Program-made: the position numbers and the translations under genes
Shown here: in pieces, positions 50,374 to 51,529 of the stretch
How positions within the stretch are numbered: the first letter of the stretch is position 1
How the letters are laid out: each line of letters begins with the position of its first letter
From: Aeromonas simiae
Lineage (GTDB): Bacteria > Pseudomonadota > Gammaproteobacteria > Enterobacterales > Aeromonadaceae
Direction: 5' to 3'
Assembly (NCBI RefSeq): GCF_000820125.1
Contig: NZ_CDBY01000038.1
Location: 1-51,529, forward strand
Length of the DNA stretch: 51,529 nucleotides
Notes under the pieces: generated by a model
What the model was told of the DNA's origin: nothing
The model's database searches: none
Seen by the model: only the letters and a program-made list of their open reading frames with translations

Positions 50374-50862
50374 ATGACTAAAAAGAACAGTAAAAACAAA
50401 GCCGGCTCCAACACCATTGCGTTGAACAGGACGGCGCGCCACGAATACTTCATCGAAGAGAAGGTTGAAGCCGGCCTCTCCCTGCTCGGGTGGGAAGTCA
50501 AATCCCTGCGGGCGGGCAAGGCCAATATCGGTGAGGCCTACATCAGCTTCCAGCGCGGCGAGGCCTACCTGTTCGGCGCCACCTTCCTGCCATTGCAGAT
50601 GGCCTCAAGCCATGTCGTCTGTGATCCGACCCGTCTGCGCAAGCTGCTGCTGAGCCGTCGCGAGCTGGATCGGCTGACCGGCCTCATCGAGCGTCAAGGT
50701 TATACCGTCGTGCCGCTCGCCCTCTACTGGAAGGGCCCCTGGGTCAAGGTCGAGATCGGCCTGGTGAAGGGCAAGAAGGATCACGACAAGCGCGAAGCCA
50801 CCAAGGAGCGGGAGTGGGGCCGCGAGAAAGCGCGCATCATGAAGAACAAGCGCCTGGGCTAA
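50374..50862 (+). CDS. smpB: SsrA-binding protein SmpB
   Basis: 162-residue partner of tmRNA in trans-translation; it binds the tRNA-like domain and brings it to stalled ribosomes. Conserved stretches are [39 protein letters not shown], NPxR-like [15 protein letters not shown] and the basic tail [29 protein letters not shown]. The start at 50374 ([19 protein letters not shown]) matches the family; the open frame extends further upstream but is not used. ssrA lies 104 bases downstream. Confidence 0.96.
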   Translation: MTKKNSKNKAGSNTIALNRTARHEYFIEEKVEAGLSLLGWEVKSLRAGKANIGEAYISFQRGEAYLFGATFLPLQMASSHVVCDPTRLRKLLLSRRELDRLTGLIERQGYTVVPLALYWKGPWVKVEIGLVKGKKDHDKREATKEREWGREKARIMKNKRLG

Positions 50863-50888
50863 CCCCTTGTCTGCACAAACTTTCTTCG

Positions 50889-50912
50889 ATTGACCGGCAA
50901 ATGCCGGTCAAT
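50889..50912 (+). terminator. Hairpin after smpB
   Basis: ATTGACCGGC (50889-50898) and GCCGGTCAAT (50903-50912) pair around AAAT. The T tract is weak (TCGTCTAT). Confidence 0.55.
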
Positions 50913-50925
50913 TCGTCTATGTACC

Positions 50926-50955
50926 TTGCCAGAGGCTCGTCGAAGCGCGTACAAT
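50926..50955 (+). promoter_or_regulatory. Promoter of ssrA
   Basis: TTGCCA (50926-50931) and TACAAT (50950-50955) are separated by 18 bases and lie 11 bases before the mature tmRNA 5' end. Confidence 0.7.
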
Positions 50956-50966
50956 CGCTGCTACTT

Positions 50967-51326
50967 GGGGCTGATTTTGGATTCGACAGGATTCTCGAAA
51001 CCCAAGGTGCATGCCGAGGTGCGGTTGGCCTCGCTAAAAAGCCGCAAAAAAATAGTCGCAAACGACGAAACCTACGCACTCGCAGCTTAATAACCTGCGT
51101 TGAGCCCTTCTCCCCTAGCTTGCCTGTGTCCTAGGGAAATGGAAGGTCATCCTTCACAGGATCGCGTGGAAGTCCTGCTCGGGGCGGAAGCGTTAAAACC
51201 AATCGAGCTAGTCTATTCGTGGCGTGTCTCTCCGCAGCGGGTTGGCGAATGTAAAGAGTGACTAAGCATGTAGTGCCGAGGATGTAGGAATTTTGGACGC
51301 GGGTTCGAGTCCCGCCAGCTCCACCA
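50967..51326 (+). ncRNA. ssrA: tmRNA (ssrA)
   Basis: Transfer-messenger RNA of about 360 bases that rescues stalled ribosomes with SmpB. The acceptor stem GGGGCTG (50967-50973) pairs with CAGCTCC (51316-51322), followed by A and an encoded CCA. The T arm is GGGTTCGAGTCCC. The resume frame at 51058-51090 encodes ANDETYALAA and then two stop codons; the E. coli tag is ANDENYALAA, so one residue differs. A promoter lies just upstream and a terminator just downstream. The 3' end is a classic integration target. Confidence 0.97.
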
Positions 51327-51359
51327 AATAATGTTCCGAGTAGGAACGAGAAAGACCAG

Positions 51360-51393
51360 AAACCCGCATAGCATAAGGCTTTGCGGGTTTTTT
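51360..51393 (+). terminator. Terminator of ssrA
   Basis: AAACCCGCA (51360-51368) pairs with TGCGGGTTT (51382-51390), followed by further T. Confidence 0.92.
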
Positions 51394-51439
51394 GTTGTCC
51401 GAGATAGTCCAAGGAAGTCGCCTAGAGCCAGCTCAAAGA

Positions 51440-51506
51440 GTAACATGTGCGGTAACAAGGTTCTGGTAACACCGTTTTGGGTGTTACTGCTGGAGGGGGT
51501 AACACC
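51440..51506. repeat. GGTAACA repeats and inverted repeat before an ORF at the window edge
   Basis: GGTAACA occurs at 51451, 51465 and 51498, with a fourth partial copy (GTAACA) at 51440. GTAACACC (51466-51473) also forms an inverted repeat with GGTGTTAC (51480-51487). Spaced like this between an ssrA 3' end and an ORF start, they could be recombinase arm sites or an operator. Confidence 0.55.
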
Positions 51507-51529
51507 ATGAGTGTTGATCAGCGCGCAAA
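51507..51529 (+). CDS. Start of an ORF cut by the window end, possibly an integrase
   Basis: Only MSVDQRA can be read. GGAGGGGG lies about eight bases before the ATG. Position right after ssrA and its terminator is where tyrosine recombinases of genomic islands usually lie, but the seven residues do not identify the protein. Confidence 0.35.

Overview
The window is a piece of a gammaproteobacterial chromosome, most likely Aeromonas. The evidence is GC-rich coding sequence, a tandem OmpA cluster as known in Aeromonas, an 888-residue AdhE close to the enterobacterial protein, a 408-residue periplasmic broad-specificity racemase of the Aeromonas/Pseudomonas type, and E. coli-like gene neighbourhoods (adhE-ychE-oppABCDF, aspS..yecE-cmoA-cmoB, smpB/ratA-rnfH). 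The genus is inferred, not proven. Nearly all of the window is core chromosome. The two accessory-looking spots are 33.1-34.9 kb and the last 0.2 kb.

Layout. 1-8 kb: the 3' part of a GH20 hexosaminidase; two tandem Aer-like PAS chemoreceptors, the second broken by a 1-base deletion; an alkyltransferase-like protein; an isoprenylcysteine-methyltransferase-family membrane protein; a secreted racemase; and a TerC-family transporter (alx) preceded by a yybP-ykoY manganese riboswitch with a readable terminator/antiterminator platform. 8.3-18.1 kb: the oppABCDF peptide importer, ychE and adhE, with a 670-base regulatory gap holding an FNR-like box. 18.2-25.4 kb: an HD-GYP phosphodiesterase, yebC, aspS, a degenerate FmdB-type zinc ribbon, yecE and the tRNA wobble-modification pair cmoA-cmoB.

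25.4-28.7 kb: a tight three-gene operon (retropepsin-like lipoprotein, inactive-transglutaminase membrane protein, RimK-like ATP-grasp ligase). This is a conserved set whose substrate I do not know, and it is the best candidate for an undescribed system here. 28.8-33.1 kb: oxyR, uraA and maeA. 33.1-34.9 kb: a non-core patch with a decayed REP-associated tyrosine transposase, an inverted pair of REP elements and an AT-rich orphan membrane protein. 34.9-45.5 kb: radical-SAM YgiQ, an RND pump with its adaptor, a GGDEF diguanylate cyclase, a patatin-like RssA, a small XRE regulator and an unrecognised 184-residue protein.

45.7-51.5 kb: three tandem OmpA-type porins, rnfH-ratA divergent from smpB, and ssrA (tmRNA). 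smpB and ssrA together form the trans-translation system. Directly after the ssrA terminator, the window ends in repeated GGTAACA motifs and the first codons of an ORF, as expected at the edge of an integrative element using the ssrA 3' end. c-di-GMP appears on both sides of its turnover (GGDEF synthase, HD-GYP hydrolase), but the two genes are far apart and there is no sign that they form one circuit.
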